Below are positions 42,859 to 51,940 of a DNA stretch of 64,000 bases, in pieces. The notes under the pieces are model-generated. The model ran no database searches. It saw only the letters and a list, made by a program, of their open reading frames with translations, and was not told the DNA's origin. The DNA is taken from NCBI RefSeq assembly GCF_008704935.1, contig NZ_CP023692.1, positions 6,735,501-6,799,500 of the forward strand, read 5' to 3'. This DNA comes from Streptomyces vinaceus. GTDB taxonomy: Bacteria; Actinomycetota; Actinomycetes; Streptomycetales; Streptomycetaceae. A program made the position numbers and the translations under genes. Each line of letters starts with the position of its first letter. Within the stretch, counting starts at the first letter, position 1.

Positions 42859-44424
42859 TCACCGCCGAGGTGCCGGGCACCCGGTGTCGCCGGCCGGCAG
42901 GGCGCCGTCCAGCAGGTAGTCCTCGACGTACGCGTCGACGCACGCGTTGCCGTTCTGGAACTGGCCGTGGTCGCCGCCCTCCACGGTCACCAGCCGGGAT
43001 CCGGCCAGCCCGCGGTGGGCGCGCACAGCGGCCTCGTAGTACGTCGCGGGGTCGTTCTTCGAGTTGAGCATCAGCACCGGCGGCAGCCCCTCGCCGGTGA
43101 CCTTGACGCGCGGGGCCTTCGAGCGCGGCCAGTTCGCGCAGACCGAGGCGTACGTCAACTCCCGCGCACCGGCCAGCGGATGGGCGCGGGTGGCCTCGGC
43201 GCTCTCCCGGACCCAGTATCGGCCGTCGCGGTTCCACGGGGTGTCCCCGCAGGTGACCGCGGAGAAGTCGGCGATGAACTCCGCGCCCATGGGGTGCCGC
43301 AGCCTGTCGGCGACGGCCTTCCGCGTCTGCGCCGACGCCTGTCCGGGATGGTCCAGGAAGCCGAGGAGGGCGGCGAGGTCCGCGAACTGCCTCTCGTTGT
43401 ACAGGGCGTTGGTGGCCGCCGTGTCGAGGTGGCTGGGCGTGACGAGCGTGCCCTCGACGTCCAGCGGCCGGTCGCGCAGGGCGGCACGCAACCGCTCGTA
43501 GGAGGCCTTCGCCTCCTCGGGGGTGCGCCCCTGGTGGTACGTGGCGTCGTTGGCCGCCAGCCACGGCAGGAAGTCCTGGTCGAAGCGGCGCTGGAAGCTC
43601 ATCGGCTGCCCGGTCAGGAAGGACTGCCAGTCCCCGGTGAAGTCGATGTTGCTGTCGAGGACGATCCGCTCCACGCGGCGCGGGAACCCGGTCGCGTAGT
43701 ACGCCCCGAGGAAGGTGGCGTACGAGGGGCCGTAGTACGAGATCCTCTCCGCCCCGAGCAGCTCCCGGTACAGGTCCATGTCGTGCACGGCCTGGTCGGT
43801 GGTGATGTACGGCAGCAGGGCGCCCGAGGCGCGCTCGCAGTCCCGTACGAACTCCCGCGCGCGGTCGAAGGTCCGCCGGACGGCGGCCGCCGAACGGTCG
43901 CGCGGGTCGTCGGCGCCGCCGAACATGGCGTCGACCTCGTCCTGGTCCGAACAGACGACCTTCGTGCTCGCGCCCACGCCCCGCTGGTCGAAGGAGACGA
44001 TGTCGTACGCGGCCGCCAGCTTCGGACTGTACGAGGCGAGACGGGCCGGCCGGGGGAGCCCCGAGGCGCCGGGGCCGCCCGCCGCCATCATGAGCACGCC
44101 CCGCCGCTTCGCCGGATCGGCCGCGCGGTGCCGGGAGACGGCGACGGTCAGGTCCGGCCCGGCGTCCGGGTGGTACCAGTCCCGGGGCACGGACATCGAG
44201 GCGCACTCCAGTGAACCGCCCGCGCAGGGCTGCCAGTCGAGCAGCTGCCGGCGGTATCGGTCCGGCACCGGCGCGATCGCGGGGCCGGCCGCCGAGCGGC
44301 CCGCCGCGCCCGCGGCGCTCGCAGTGCCCGCGGCGCTCGCCGGGCCGGTGGGCAGGGCCGCTGCGGCGAGCAGTGTGCAGGCGGCGGCCGTGAGCCAACG
44401 CCCGGGCCTCTTGAACACGTGCAT
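42859..44424 (-). CDS. Secreted alpha/beta hydrolase (tripeptidyl aminopeptidase-like)
   Basis: This 521-residue exported serine hydrolase is of the TAP/SlpD-like group. It has a signal peptide at about 1-32, AAGGPGASG (oxyanion loop), FDQRGVGAST and the nucleophile elbow YYGPSYATFLGAYYA. In most relatives the elbow reads GxSYGT; here it is GPSYAT. A C-terminal TAP-like domain contains VLMLNSKNDPAT (acid) and EGGDHGQF (histidine). It likely removes N-terminal tripeptides or processes exported peptides. ATG 44424 is chosen because it places a typical signal peptide first. Confidence 0.9.
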   Translation of the reverse strand: MHVFKRPGRWLTAAACTLLAAAALPTGPASAAGTASAAGAAGRSAAGPAIAPVPDRYRRQLLDWQPCAGGSLECASMSVPRDWYHPDAGPDLTVAVSRHRAADPAKRRGVLMMAAGGPGASGLPRPARLASYSPKLAAAYDIVSFDQRGVGASTKVVCSDQDEVDAMFGGADDPRDRSAAAVRRTFDRAREFVRDCERASGALLPYITTDQAVHDMDLYRELLGAERISYYGPSYATFLGAYYATGFPRRVERIVLDSNIDFTGDWQSFLTGQPMSFQRRFDQDFLPWLAANDATYHQGRTPEEAKASYERLRAALRDRPLDVEGTLVTPSHLDTAATNALYNERQFADLAALLGFLDHPGQASAQTRKAVADRLRHPMGAEFIADFSAVTCGDTPWNRDGRYWVRESAEATRAHPLAGARELTYASVCANWPRSKAPRVKVTGEGLPPVLMLNSKNDPATYYEAAVRAHRGLAGSRLVTVEGGDHGQFQNGNACVDAYVEDYLLDGALPAGDTGCPAPRR

Positions 44425-44688
44425 GTCTGAACTCCCCCTGGGATACGGCTGGTCCCCTTGATCGTCCCGCGCGGGCCACCGCGCGCTCGATATCCCGGTC
44501 ACCCGTATCCGTGGTGGTGCCAGTGCCACCGTTCGACCTGTGCGAAGGGCTTTGCCCGGGGGAGGGGAGTCCGTAGCAGAACCGATACTTCAGGCCTCTG
44601 TGACGCGTATCGCACGCAGCGCTACATTGCCCACGCCCCGCTGCTGCGGGGAGGCGCGGGCCGTACGGCCGGGGGAGGGGCATCGACG

Positions 44689-46533
44689 ATGGGCTCTGGA
44701 GTCTTCGCGAAGCTGGGGAGCGCGATCACGGTCAAGACGGCCGCCGTGGCCGCCGCGGGCGCCCTGGTCGTGACCGGCGCGGTGGGGGCCGGTGTATGGG
44801 CGCTGGGGGGCGGCCCGCACCTGGCGGTCGTCCAGCGCAGCGTCTCCGTACCGGTGGCGGCGGGAGGCGAGCAGTCCGCCGTCGCCGCCTGCCAGAGCCA
44901 CGAGAAGGCGCTCGGCGGCGGGTACGCCATCACCGGGACGGGCTTCGCCACGAGCAGCCTCTTCGTGGGCGACGCCTGGCTGGCGGCCGCGTACAACCCG
45001 GACGCCGCACCCGCCACCCTCACCTCGTATGCGCTGTGCGTCAACGCGAAACCGGAGTTCCGCGCCGGCGCCGCCTGGTCCGAGCAGGTGCACGCCTTCC
45101 AGGACCGGGGCAACAAGATGCTCGCCGCCAGCGGCGGCGGGACGATCCACGACCTCACGACCGACGGGCCGTTCGTGGACGCGGCCAAGCACGGCTCCGC
45201 CTCGCCGTCCTGCCCCGGCGACTTCACCTCGCTGGGCACCGAGTTCCGGTCGGCCCGCACCGTGACGGGCCGCGGCGTCGCGCCGGTCCCGCTCGACAGC
45301 CTGACCACGAAGTCGGCGTACACCGACGCCGCCAAGTCCGTCCCGTACGTCAGGCTCAACCCGGGCACCCGGCTGAGCGGCGCCGTCTTCCCGGTCCACA
45401 CCTCCGAGTTCATCACGCACCAGACCCGGATCGAGGACCCGCAGCCGGCTGAGGCGAACTACGCGGTCAGCGTGCGGCCGATCTGCGTGCGGCTGGCGAG
45501 CGTGTCCGTGGCCACCGTCCGGGTGGCGGTGGCCGCGGGCGGCAGTGCGGACGCGGCCGTGTCCTGCCCCAAGGGGAAGCTGGTCGTCGGCGGCGGCTTC
45601 CAGTTCCCCGCCCTCAACGAGACGGCCGGCTCGGACGCTCCGACGCGTTTCTTCGGCGACGGCTGGCTGTACGCGCCGTCCGACGCCCCGGCCGCGTCCG
45701 GCGAGCCCTCGGGCCACAAGGTGACGGCCTGGCACGTCACCGGCAGGAACCAGCAGAAGGCAGGTCTCGACTACCACAACTCGGTCTGGATCGAGCACAG
45801 CGACCGGGAGACACTCACCGGCAACGGCTACTTCGACTCGCACCGCCGCGGCCCGGACGACCAGGAACTGAACGTCTCGCCGGTGCCGGACAGCCAGGAA
45901 CTGGTCGCCACCGCCGTGTGCGCCACGATCGACGCCGAGCCCACCGAGCCGGCCGAGGCCCCCGTCCCGCCCACCGTCTCCCGCCCCGAACTGCCGCACG
46001 CGCTCGATCCGGGGCCCGGCACGCCGGACGGCAAGGCATCCGAGCCGCCCTCGTCCTCGCCCTCCGCCCCGGCTGCCGGTGCTTCGCCGTCCACGAGCCC
46101 GTCCGCCGCGCCCGGTACGACTCCCACGCCCGGCGGCCCCAACAGCCCCGGAACCCCGACCCAGGGCGGCCCGAGCCGGCCGGGCACCCCGTCGCAGAGC
46201 GGTCCGCCGACCCGGCAGCAGCCGCAGGCCCCGGCGGTGGCCATCCGGCAGCCGTCGGCCGACGGCCAACTGCGCCGGGGCTGCGAGGAGTCGTTCGCCG
46301 CGACGGCCCGGACCCGCCCGGACGACCGGCCCCTCACCGACCCGCAGTACACGAGCTGGCGGATCGCCGGGCCGAACGGGCCGGTGACGCTGGGCGCGGG
46401 CGCGTCGGGCCGCTTCCTGGTCCCGCTGCTCCCCGACGGGACGTACGAGCTGGTGTTCACCGCGACCGATCCGGCGGCCGGCGTCACCGGCAGCGCGGAG
46501 GTCTCCGTCAGGATCGTCGGCTGCATCCGCTGA
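44689..46533 (+). CDS. Large exported protein with Pro/Ser-rich linker, function unknown
   Basis: This 614-residue protein has an N-terminal membrane segment at about 11-42 (VKTAAVAAAGALVVTGAVGAG). Two similar beta-rich segments follow, each containing a VACQSHEKALGGGY or VSCPKGKLVVGGGF type motif. A long Pro/Ser/Gly linker at about 425-520 comes next, and a final Ig-like segment ends VTGSAEVSVRIVGCIR. The repeated cysteine/GGG motif suggests a duplicated extracytoplasmic domain. No enzyme motif is seen. GGGGGAGGGG upstream of ATG 44689 decides the start. It is divergent from the aminopeptidase gene. Confidence 0.75.
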   Translation: MGSGVFAKLGSAITVKTAAVAAAGALVVTGAVGAGVWALGGGPHLAVVQRSVSVPVAAGGEQSAVAACQSHEKALGGGYAITGTGFATSSLFVGDAWLAAAYNPDAAPATLTSYALCVNAKPEFRAGAAWSEQVHAFQDRGNKMLAASGGGTIHDLTTDGPFVDAAKHGSASPSCPGDFTSLGTEFRSARTVTGRGVAPVPLDSLTTKSAYTDAAKSVPYVRLNPGTRLSGAVFPVHTSEFITHQTRIEDPQPAEANYAVSVRPICVRLASVSVATVRVAVAAGGSADAAVSCPKGKLVVGGGFQFPALNETAGSDAPTRFFGDGWLYAPSDAPAASGEPSGHKVTAWHVTGRNQQKAGLDYHNSVWIEHSDRETLTGNGYFDSHRRGPDDQELNVSPVPDSQELVATAVCATIDAEPTEPAEAPVPPTVSRPELPHALDPGPGTPDGKASEPPSSSPSAPAAGASPSTSPSAAPGTTPTPGGPNSPGTPTQGGPSRPGTPSQSGPPTRQQPQAPAVAIRQPSADGQLRRGCEESFAATARTRPDDRPLTDPQYTSWRIAGPNGPVTLGAGASGRFLVPLLPDGTYELVFTATDPAAGVTGSAEVSVRIVGCIR

Positions 46534-46621
46534 CGGGGTGGCCGGGGCCCGGGACGAAGAGGATCATGAGGGGGCGCCGGGCCGCCGGGCCCCGCCCCGC
46601 CACCGATTCCAGGAGGTACGT

Positions 46622-48262
46622 GTGTCTGCCGCGTCGAGCACAGCGTCGAGTTACGCATCCGGGGTCTTCGAAGTACCGCTGCTGGGCGACACGATCGGCG
46701 AGAACCTGGACCGCACCGTCCGCCGCTTCCCCGACCGCGACGCCCTCGTCGACCTGGCCGCCGGACGCCGTTGGACGTACGCGGAGTTCGCCGCCGACGT
46801 CGACGCCCTCGCGCTCGGCCTGCTGGACCTGGGCATCGCCAAGGGGGACCGGGTCGGGATCTGGGCCCCCAACCGCGGCGAGTGGACGCTGGTGCAGTAC
46901 GCCACCGCCAAGATCGGGGCGATCCTCGTCACCGTCAACCCGGCGTACCGCTCGCACGAGGTGGAGTACGTCCTGCGCCAGGCCGGGATCCGGCTGCTCG
47001 TCGCGGCGGAGCGCTTCAAGTCCTCCGACTACGCCGGGATGATCGAGGAGGTCGCGCCGGGCTGCCCGGACCTGGAGTTCACCGTCCTGCTGGAGTCGCC
47101 GCAGTGGACCTCACTCCTGGAGCGGGGCCGCGGCGGCGACCCGGCCGACCTCGTACGGGCGGCGGCGGAGCTGAGCGCCGACGACCCGGTCAACATCCAG
47201 TACACCTCGGGGACGACGGGCTTCCCCAAGGGGGCGACCCTCTCGCACCACAACATCCTCAACAACGGTTTCTTCGTCGGGGAGTTGTGCCACTACACGG
47301 AACAGGACCGGGTCTGCATCCCGGTGCCCTTCTACCACTGCTTCGGGATGGTGATGGGCAACCTCGCCTGCACCAGCCACGGGGCGGCCATGGTCATCCC
47401 GGCGCCCGCCTTCGACCCGCGGGCCACCCTCGCCGCGGTCGAGGCCGAGTCCTGCACCTCCCTGTACGGGGTCCCCACGATGTTCATCGCCGAGCTCGCC
47501 GCGCCCGGATTCGACGCGTACGACCTGTCCAGCCTGCGTACGGGCATCATGGCGGGCTCTCCCTGCCCGGTCGAGGTGATGAAGGAGGTCATCGACCGCA
47601 TGGGCATGCGCGAGGTGTCCATCTGCTACGGGATGACGGAGACCTCGCCGGTGTCCACGCAGACCCGCGCCGACGACTCGGTCGAGCGCAGGGTCTCCAC
47701 GGTGGGCCGCGTCGGCCCCCACCTGGAGGTCAAGGTGGTCGATCCGCAGTCGGGGCGGACCGTACGGCGCGGGGAGCCCGGGGAGCTGTGCACCCGCGGC
47801 TACTCGGTGATGCTCGGCTACTGGGGCGAGCCGGAGCGCACCGCCGAGGCCGTCGACGCCGCCCGCTGGATGCACACCGGCGACTTGGCGGTGATGGACG
47901 AGGACGGCTACCTGAGCATCACGGGCCGCATCAAGGACATGGTGATCCGGGGCGGGGAGAACGTGTACCCGCGTGAGGTCGAGGAGTTCCTCCACGGCCA
48001 TCCGGACGTCCTGGACGTGCAGGTCATCGGGGTCCCCGACGCCAAGTACGGGGAGGAGCTGATGGCATGGGTGCGGATGCGCGAGGGGGCACCGCCGCTG
48101 ACCGCGGAAGCCGTCCGCGCGTACTGTGACGGACGGCTGGCCCACTTCAAGATCCCGCGGTACGTGCACGTCGTGGAGGAGTTCCCGATGACCGTGACCG
48201 GCAAGGTCCGCAAGGTCGAGATGCGCGAGACGGCGGCCCGCCTGCTGGGGCCCTCCTCGTAG
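46622..48262 (+). CDS. Acyl-CoA synthetase (FadD-like AMP-binding enzyme)
   Basis: This 546-residue ANL-superfamily ligase is complete. It shows the P-loop-like YTSGTTGFPKGATLSH (about 198-213), CYGMTETSP (about 337), MHTGDLAVMDEDGY (about 417), the hinge GRIKDMVIRGGENVYPREVEE (written here in part) and the C-terminal lysine in TVTGKVRK. It should activate medium- or long-chain fatty acids to CoA esters. AGGAGG at 46611-46616 supports GTG 46622. It converges with the monooxygenase gene at 48287. Confidence 0.92.
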   Translation: MSAASSTASSYASGVFEVPLLGDTIGENLDRTVRRFPDRDALVDLAAGRRWTYAEFAADVDALALGLLDLGIAKGDRVGIWAPNRGEWTLVQYATAKIGAILVTVNPAYRSHEVEYVLRQAGIRLLVAAERFKSSDYAGMIEEVAPGCPDLEFTVLLESPQWTSLLERGRGGDPADLVRAAAELSADDPVNIQYTSGTTGFPKGATLSHHNILNNGFFVGELCHYTEQDRVCIPVPFYHCFGMVMGNLACTSHGAAMVIPAPAFDPRATLAAVEAESCTSLYGVPTMFIAELAAPGFDAYDLSSLRTGIMAGSPCPVEVMKEVIDRMGMREVSICYGMTETSPVSTQTRADDSVERRVSTVGRVGPHLEVKVVDPQSGRTVRRGEPGELCTRGYSVMLGYWGEPERTAEAVDAARWMHTGDLAVMDEDGYLSITGRIKDMVIRGGENVYPREVEEFLHGHPDVLDVQVIGVPDAKYGEELMAWVRMREGAPPLTAEAVRAYCDGRLAHFKIPRYVHVVEEFPMTVTGKVRKVEMRETAARLLGPSS

Positions 48263-48286
48263 AGGCGGGGCCGCCGGCCGGGCGGT

Positions 48287-48613
48287 TCAGTTGCGCGGGG
48301 AGAGCTCGGCCATGGCGCTCCAGCCCTGGCCGGGCACCTCGACGTGGATGATCTCCGGGGTGCTCGCGATGGCGCCGGCGAGGGTCTCCATACCGGCCTT
48401 GAAGTGGTCGGACGCGACGTGCGCCGCGCCCGCCTCGGCGTCGGTGAAGGCTTCCAGGAGGGTGTACTTGGTGGGGTCGTCGACGCTGCGCGACCAGTCG
48501 TAGAAGAGGTTTCCGGGCTCGTTGCGGGTGGCCCGGGTGAACTCGTCGACGAGCGTGAGCCAGTTGTCGCTGTGCTCCGGACGGACGTCGAACCTGACGG
48601 CGATGAAGATCAT
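48287..48613 (-). CDS. Antibiotic biosynthesis monooxygenase-domain (ABM) protein
   Basis: This 108-residue ferredoxin-like dimeric-barrel protein begins MIFIAVRFDVRPEHSDNW and contains the ABM pattern EPGNLFYDWSRSVDDP and EAFTDAEAGAAHVASDHFKAG. Members are small quinol or anthrone oxygenases or heme-degrading enzymes. The exact reaction is unknown. It is on the same strand as, and 41 bases downstream of, the IclR regulator, so it may be co-transcribed and regulated by it. Confidence 0.88.
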   Translation of the reverse strand: MIFIAVRFDVRPEHSDNWLTLVDEFTRATRNEPGNLFYDWSRSVDDPTKYTLLEAFTDAEAGAAHVASDHFKAGMETLAGAIASTPEIIHVEVPGQGWSAMAELSPRN

Positions 48614-48654
48614 GCCGACCAGCCTGGCACTCCGGCCGGGCCCGCGCATCCCCA

Positions 48655-49461
48655 TCACACCGTATTTCCGGCAGCGTCGGAAAACGGCCCCGGAGGATCC
48701 CCCGGCCGGTCTCGGCCGCACTCCGCCGCGGCCCGCGCGAGCGCGGCGCGGATCTCCCGCGGGCCTCGCCGGAACTCCTCGGTCGGCAGGGACACCGACA
48801 GGGCGTGCACCGCGTCGCCGTCGTGGTTCTGGTCGCGGCCGCGCGGCAGGGGTACGGCCAGGCAGGTGTACGCGGGATCGGCCTCGCCGACCGACACGGC
48901 GAAACCCTGCCCGCGGACCCGGGAGAGCTCCGCCTCCAGCAGCTCCGCGCTGGTGATGGTGGCCCCGGTCAGGCGGGCCATCCCGTGCTCGGCCAGGTAC
49001 CGCCGCCGCAGCGGCCGGGGCAGCTCGGCGAGCAGCGCCTTGCCGTGCGCGGTGGCGTGCGCCCGGGTCTCGCGGCCGGGGGCGAACGGATGCGCCGCGT
49101 CCGTGACCGGAGCCGTGGTGTCGACGACCGTGATCAGGCCGCCCCGGTACGCGGTGTGGTACGCCTCGGCGCCGGTGCGGCGGCGCAGCCGGGCCAGCAG
49201 GTCCGCCATGCGCGGCGCGGGCTCCAGACGGCGCAGCAGGCTCCGGTGCAGCCCCGGGATCCGCGGCCCGAGCTCGTACCCCCGCGGGGTGCGCAGGAGG
49301 TAGCCGCGCTCGGTGAGCGGGGCCAGGAGGTGGTAGGCCGTGGACAGCGAGCATCCCAGCCGCCGGGCCAGGGCCTTGGCGCCGAGCGGCCCGGGCGCGT
49401 CGGCGACGGCGTCGAGGATCGCGAGCGCGCGGTCGACGGACTGCGGACCGGTGGGCGGCAT
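48655..49461 (-). CDS. IclR-family transcriptional regulator
   Basis: This 268-residue regulator has the IclR winged helix at about 8-65 (VDRALAILDAVADAPGPLGA, then GCSLSTAYHLLAPLTERGYL) and the GAF-like effector domain at about 90-250 with HATAHGKALLAELP and TCLAVPLPR. IclR proteins sense small carboxylates or aromatic acids. The effector here is unknown. It lies upstream of the ABM monooxygenase gene on the same strand. Confidence 0.9.
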   Translation of the reverse strand: MPPTGPQSVDRALAILDAVADAPGPLGAKALARRLGCSLSTAYHLLAPLTERGYLLRTPRGYELGPRIPGLHRSLLRRLEPAPRMADLLARLRRRTGAEAYHTAYRGGLITVVDTTAPVTDAAHPFAPGRETRAHATAHGKALLAELPRPLRRRYLAEHGMARLTGATITSAELLEAELSRVRGQGFAVSVGEADPAYTCLAVPLPRGRDQNHDGDAVHALSVSLPTEEFRRGPREIRAALARAAAECGRDRPGDPPGPFSDAAGNTV

Positions 49462-49584
49462 GGTGCGGATCTCCAGGATCTCCGGGGGAGGGGGGCGGAC
49501 GTACCCCGAGCCTATGACGCAGTGGACGGACGGCGTTCATCGAACGTTGACCCGACGCTGACACGGGGCGCGCACAGTCTCCGT

Positions 49585-50277
49585 ATGGACAGCGAACACG
49601 TCGCCCCCGCGAGGCCGTACGGCCCGGCCGCCGCCGATCTCACCGGCGTCCGGGTCGCCCATCGCGCGATCCTGGCCGACATCGAGCGCCTGGCCGGGCT
49701 GCTCGCCGCTCTCGCCGCGGCGGCCGAGCCGGCCGGTCCCGCGCGGGCCGGGGCCATCGCCGGGTACGTGCACCGCTTCAACGACGCGGTACGCGGGCAC
49801 CACCGCGAGGACCGGACCCTGTGGCCGGTCGTCCTGGACGCGGTGCCCGACGCCGCCGAGGCGGCGGCCGGTCTCGCCGGCTTCGTCGCCGACCACGAGG
49901 CGCTCGACGCGGTCCAGGCCGACTGCGACGCGGCCGCGGCACGTTTCGCCGCCGAGCCCGGGCGCCACGCGGGACGGCTGGCCGGGCTGCTCGCCGCCCA
50001 GCGGGACCTGCTGGCCGCGCACATCGAAGCCGAGGAGCGGCACGTCCTGCCGGTCATCGCCCGCCGGGTGCCCGGCGCCGCCTACGCCGCCGCGCAGGCC
50101 CGCGTCCGCCGGGCCGACCGCTCGGCGGACCCGGCGTGGTCGCGGGCCTGGCTGCTGAGCCACGCCACCGAGGACGAGACCCGGCGCCTGCTCGCGGCGG
50201 TCGGCGCGGGCCCGGCCGCCGTGGAGCCGGAGCTGCGCGAGTACGCCGCCGAGGCGTCGGCGGTGTTCGCGGGCTGA
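49585..50277 (+). CDS. Hemerythrin-like domain protein
   Basis: This is a 230-residue protein. Its four-helix N-terminal part carries the metal-ligand pattern of hemerythrin-like domains: H in VRVAHRAI, HHREDRTLWP, ADHEALD and HIEAEERHVLP. Such di-iron proteins bind O2 or NO or sense redox state. The C-terminal third is alanine-rich. It starts at ATG 49585 and runs convergently toward the LysR-family gene. Confidence 0.85.
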   Translation: MDSEHVAPARPYGPAAADLTGVRVAHRAILADIERLAGLLAALAAAAEPAGPARAGAIAGYVHRFNDAVRGHHREDRTLWPVVLDAVPDAAEAAAGLAGFVADHEALDAVQADCDAAAARFAAEPGRHAGRLAGLLAAQRDLLAAHIEAEERHVLPVIARRVPGAAYAAAQARVRRADRSADPAWSRAWLLSHATEDETRRLLAAVGAGPAAVEPELREYAAEASAVFAG

Positions 50278-50287
50278 CCGGCCGGGT

Positions 50288-51175
50288 TCAGGACGGGGCC
50301 CACTGCCGGGCGAGCGCGGTGAAGGCGCGGACGGCGGCGCTCTCGTACGCGCTCTCGCGGCGCAGCAGGACCACGGTCCGCGCGGGGAGGGCGGGGGCGA
50401 GCGGGACGGGGTGCAACGGCGTGTCGCCACGGGTGAGCGCGTCGGGGAGCACGGTGGCCAGCCCGGTGCGGCGGACGATCTCGGTGAGGGCGCTGATGGA
50501 GTCGGCCTCGACGGCGATCCGCGGCGCGACGCGGTGGCGGCGGAAATGGGCGTCGACGTGCTCCCGTGTGGCGAAGTCCTCGCTGAGCAACGCGAGGGGG
50601 CATGCGGGGAGTTCGGACACCGGCAGGGGCTCGGTGCGGCCGGCGTGCGGGTGCTCGGGGCCGACGACCAGGCCGAGGGTCTCGGTGAACAGGTCGGTGG
50701 CGCCGATGCCGGGCAGGTGGGCTCCCCGAAAGGCGATGCCGAGGTCGACGGCGTCGGCCAGCAGCGCCGCTTCCAGCTGACCCTGCGTCATTTCTTTGAC
50801 GTTCAGGGTGATTCCGGGGTGCCGGGCGTGGAGCCGCGCGGCGAGCGGGCCCAGCAGGTACGCGGTGAAGGTCGGGGTCATGGCGAGGCGCAGGCTGCCG
50901 CGGGAGAGGTCCGCCACGTCCAGTACGGCCCGCTCGGCGGTGGCCAGCTCCTGGAGCGCGCGGCGCGCGTACGGGACGAAGGTCGCGCCGGCGTCGGTCA
51001 GGCGTACGGCCCGCCCCGTACGGTCCAGCAGCTGGACGCCCACGGTCCGCTCCAGCTGCTTGATCTGCTGGGACAGCGTGGGCTGCGAGATGTGCAGCTC
51101 CTCGGCGGCGCGGGTGAAGCTGCCGTGCTCGGCCACGGCCAGCAGATAGCGGAGATGGCGCAGTTCCAGGGGCAT
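50288..51175 (-). CDS. cynR: LysR-family regulator, CynR-like
   Basis: This 295-residue LysR-type regulator starts MPLELRHLRYLLAVAEHGSFTRAAEEL. The HTH is at about 18-37 (LHISQPTLSQQIKQLERTVG), followed by the two-lobed effector domain. It is divergent from carbonic anhydrase and cyanase genes, the classic arrangement of the cyanate regulator CynR, so the symbol rests on context and overall similarity. ATG 51175 is the LysR-typical start; the open frame could begin eight codons earlier. Confidence 0.87.
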   Translation of the reverse strand: MPLELRHLRYLLAVAEHGSFTRAAEELHISQPTLSQQIKQLERTVGVQLLDRTGRAVRLTDAGATFVPYARRALQELATAERAVLDVADLSRGSLRLAMTPTFTAYLLGPLAARLHARHPGITLNVKEMTQGQLEAALLADAVDLGIAFRGAHLPGIGATDLFTETLGLVVGPEHPHAGRTEPLPVSELPACPLALLSEDFATREHVDAHFRRHRVAPRIAVEADSISALTEIVRRTGLATVLPDALTRGDTPLHPVPLAPALPARTVVLLRRESAYESAAVRAFTALARQWAPS

Positions 51176-51184
51176 GGAGTGAAG

Positions 51185-51238
51185 TATAGATGCGACCAAT
51201 AAGGATCATGCGCAGCATGTCTTGGACACTATAGATGC
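51185..51238. promoter_or_regulatory. Candidate CynR operator region
   Basis: Between the divergent genes, TATAGATGC occurs twice in direct order (51185-51193 and 51230-51238). Between them lies the inverted repeat ATGC-GCA-GCAT (51208-51218), a shape usual for LysR-type activator sites. Confidence 0.45.
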
Positions 51239-51299
51239 AGGTCATGCATGGTGGATCTCGTCAGCCCGACCGGGGCCGACCCCACCGAAGGGAGTGACC

Positions 51300-51884
51300 G
51301 TGCACGACCTCGCCGAGGGCCTCGCACACTTTCAGCAGGACGTCTTCCCGGCTAAGGCGGAGCTCTTCGCCCGCCTGGCGACCGACCACCGGCCGCGGAC
51401 GCTCTTCATCGGCTGCTCCGACGCCCGCGTCGTCCCGGAGCTGATCACCCAGCGGGAGCCGGGCGAGCTGTTCGTGATCCGGACCGCCGGCAATCTCGTA
51501 CCGGCCCACCCGGGTGCCGTGGACGGCGCCGACGGCGTCTGCGCCAGCATCGAGTACGCGGTCGCCGTCCTCGGCGTCGCGGACATCGTGGTCTGCGGGC
51601 ACTCCGCCTGCGGCGCCATGACCGCGCTCGCCGAAGGCCGGGACCTCGCGGAACTGCCCGCCGTGGCCGGCTGGCTGCGCCACGCGGCCCCGGCCGCCGA
51701 CGCGGCGCGGCGCGAGCCGGGGGCCCTGATCCGGGCCAACGTCGCCGCACAGCTCACGAACCTCGCCACCCACCCGGCCGTGGCCCGCGCCCTGGGCGCC
51801 GGGGTCCTCACCCTGCACGGCTGGGTCTACGACATCCCCACCGGCGCGGTCGAGCGGGTCGAACCAGCCGCCCTCGCGGCCTGA
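51300..51884 (+). CDS. cynT: Beta-class carbonic anhydrase, CynT-like
   Basis: This 194-residue beta-carbonic anhydrase has zinc ligands C39, H101 and C104 and the catalytic D41-R43 dyad, in GCSDAR (38-43) and CGHSACG (99-105). In cyanate loci this enzyme keeps bicarbonate, the co-substrate of cyanase, available. GTG 51300 follows GGGAG at a usual distance and gives the family-typical HDLAEGLAHFQ start; the upstream ATG at 51222 would overlap the operator region. Cyanase follows after 56 bases. Confidence 0.92.
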   Translation: MHDLAEGLAHFQQDVFPAKAELFARLATDHRPRTLFIGCSDARVVPELITQREPGELFVIRTAGNLVPAHPGAVDGADGVCASIEYAVAVLGVADIVVCGHSACGAMTALAEGRDLAELPAVAGWLRHAAPAADAARREPGALIRANVAAQLTNLATHPAVARALGAGVLTLHGWVYDIPTGAVERVEPAALAA

Positions 51885-51940
51885 GCCCGTACCGAAACCC
51901 TCGATCCTCCCCACCACCCCATCCCCGAAGGGAACCTCTC

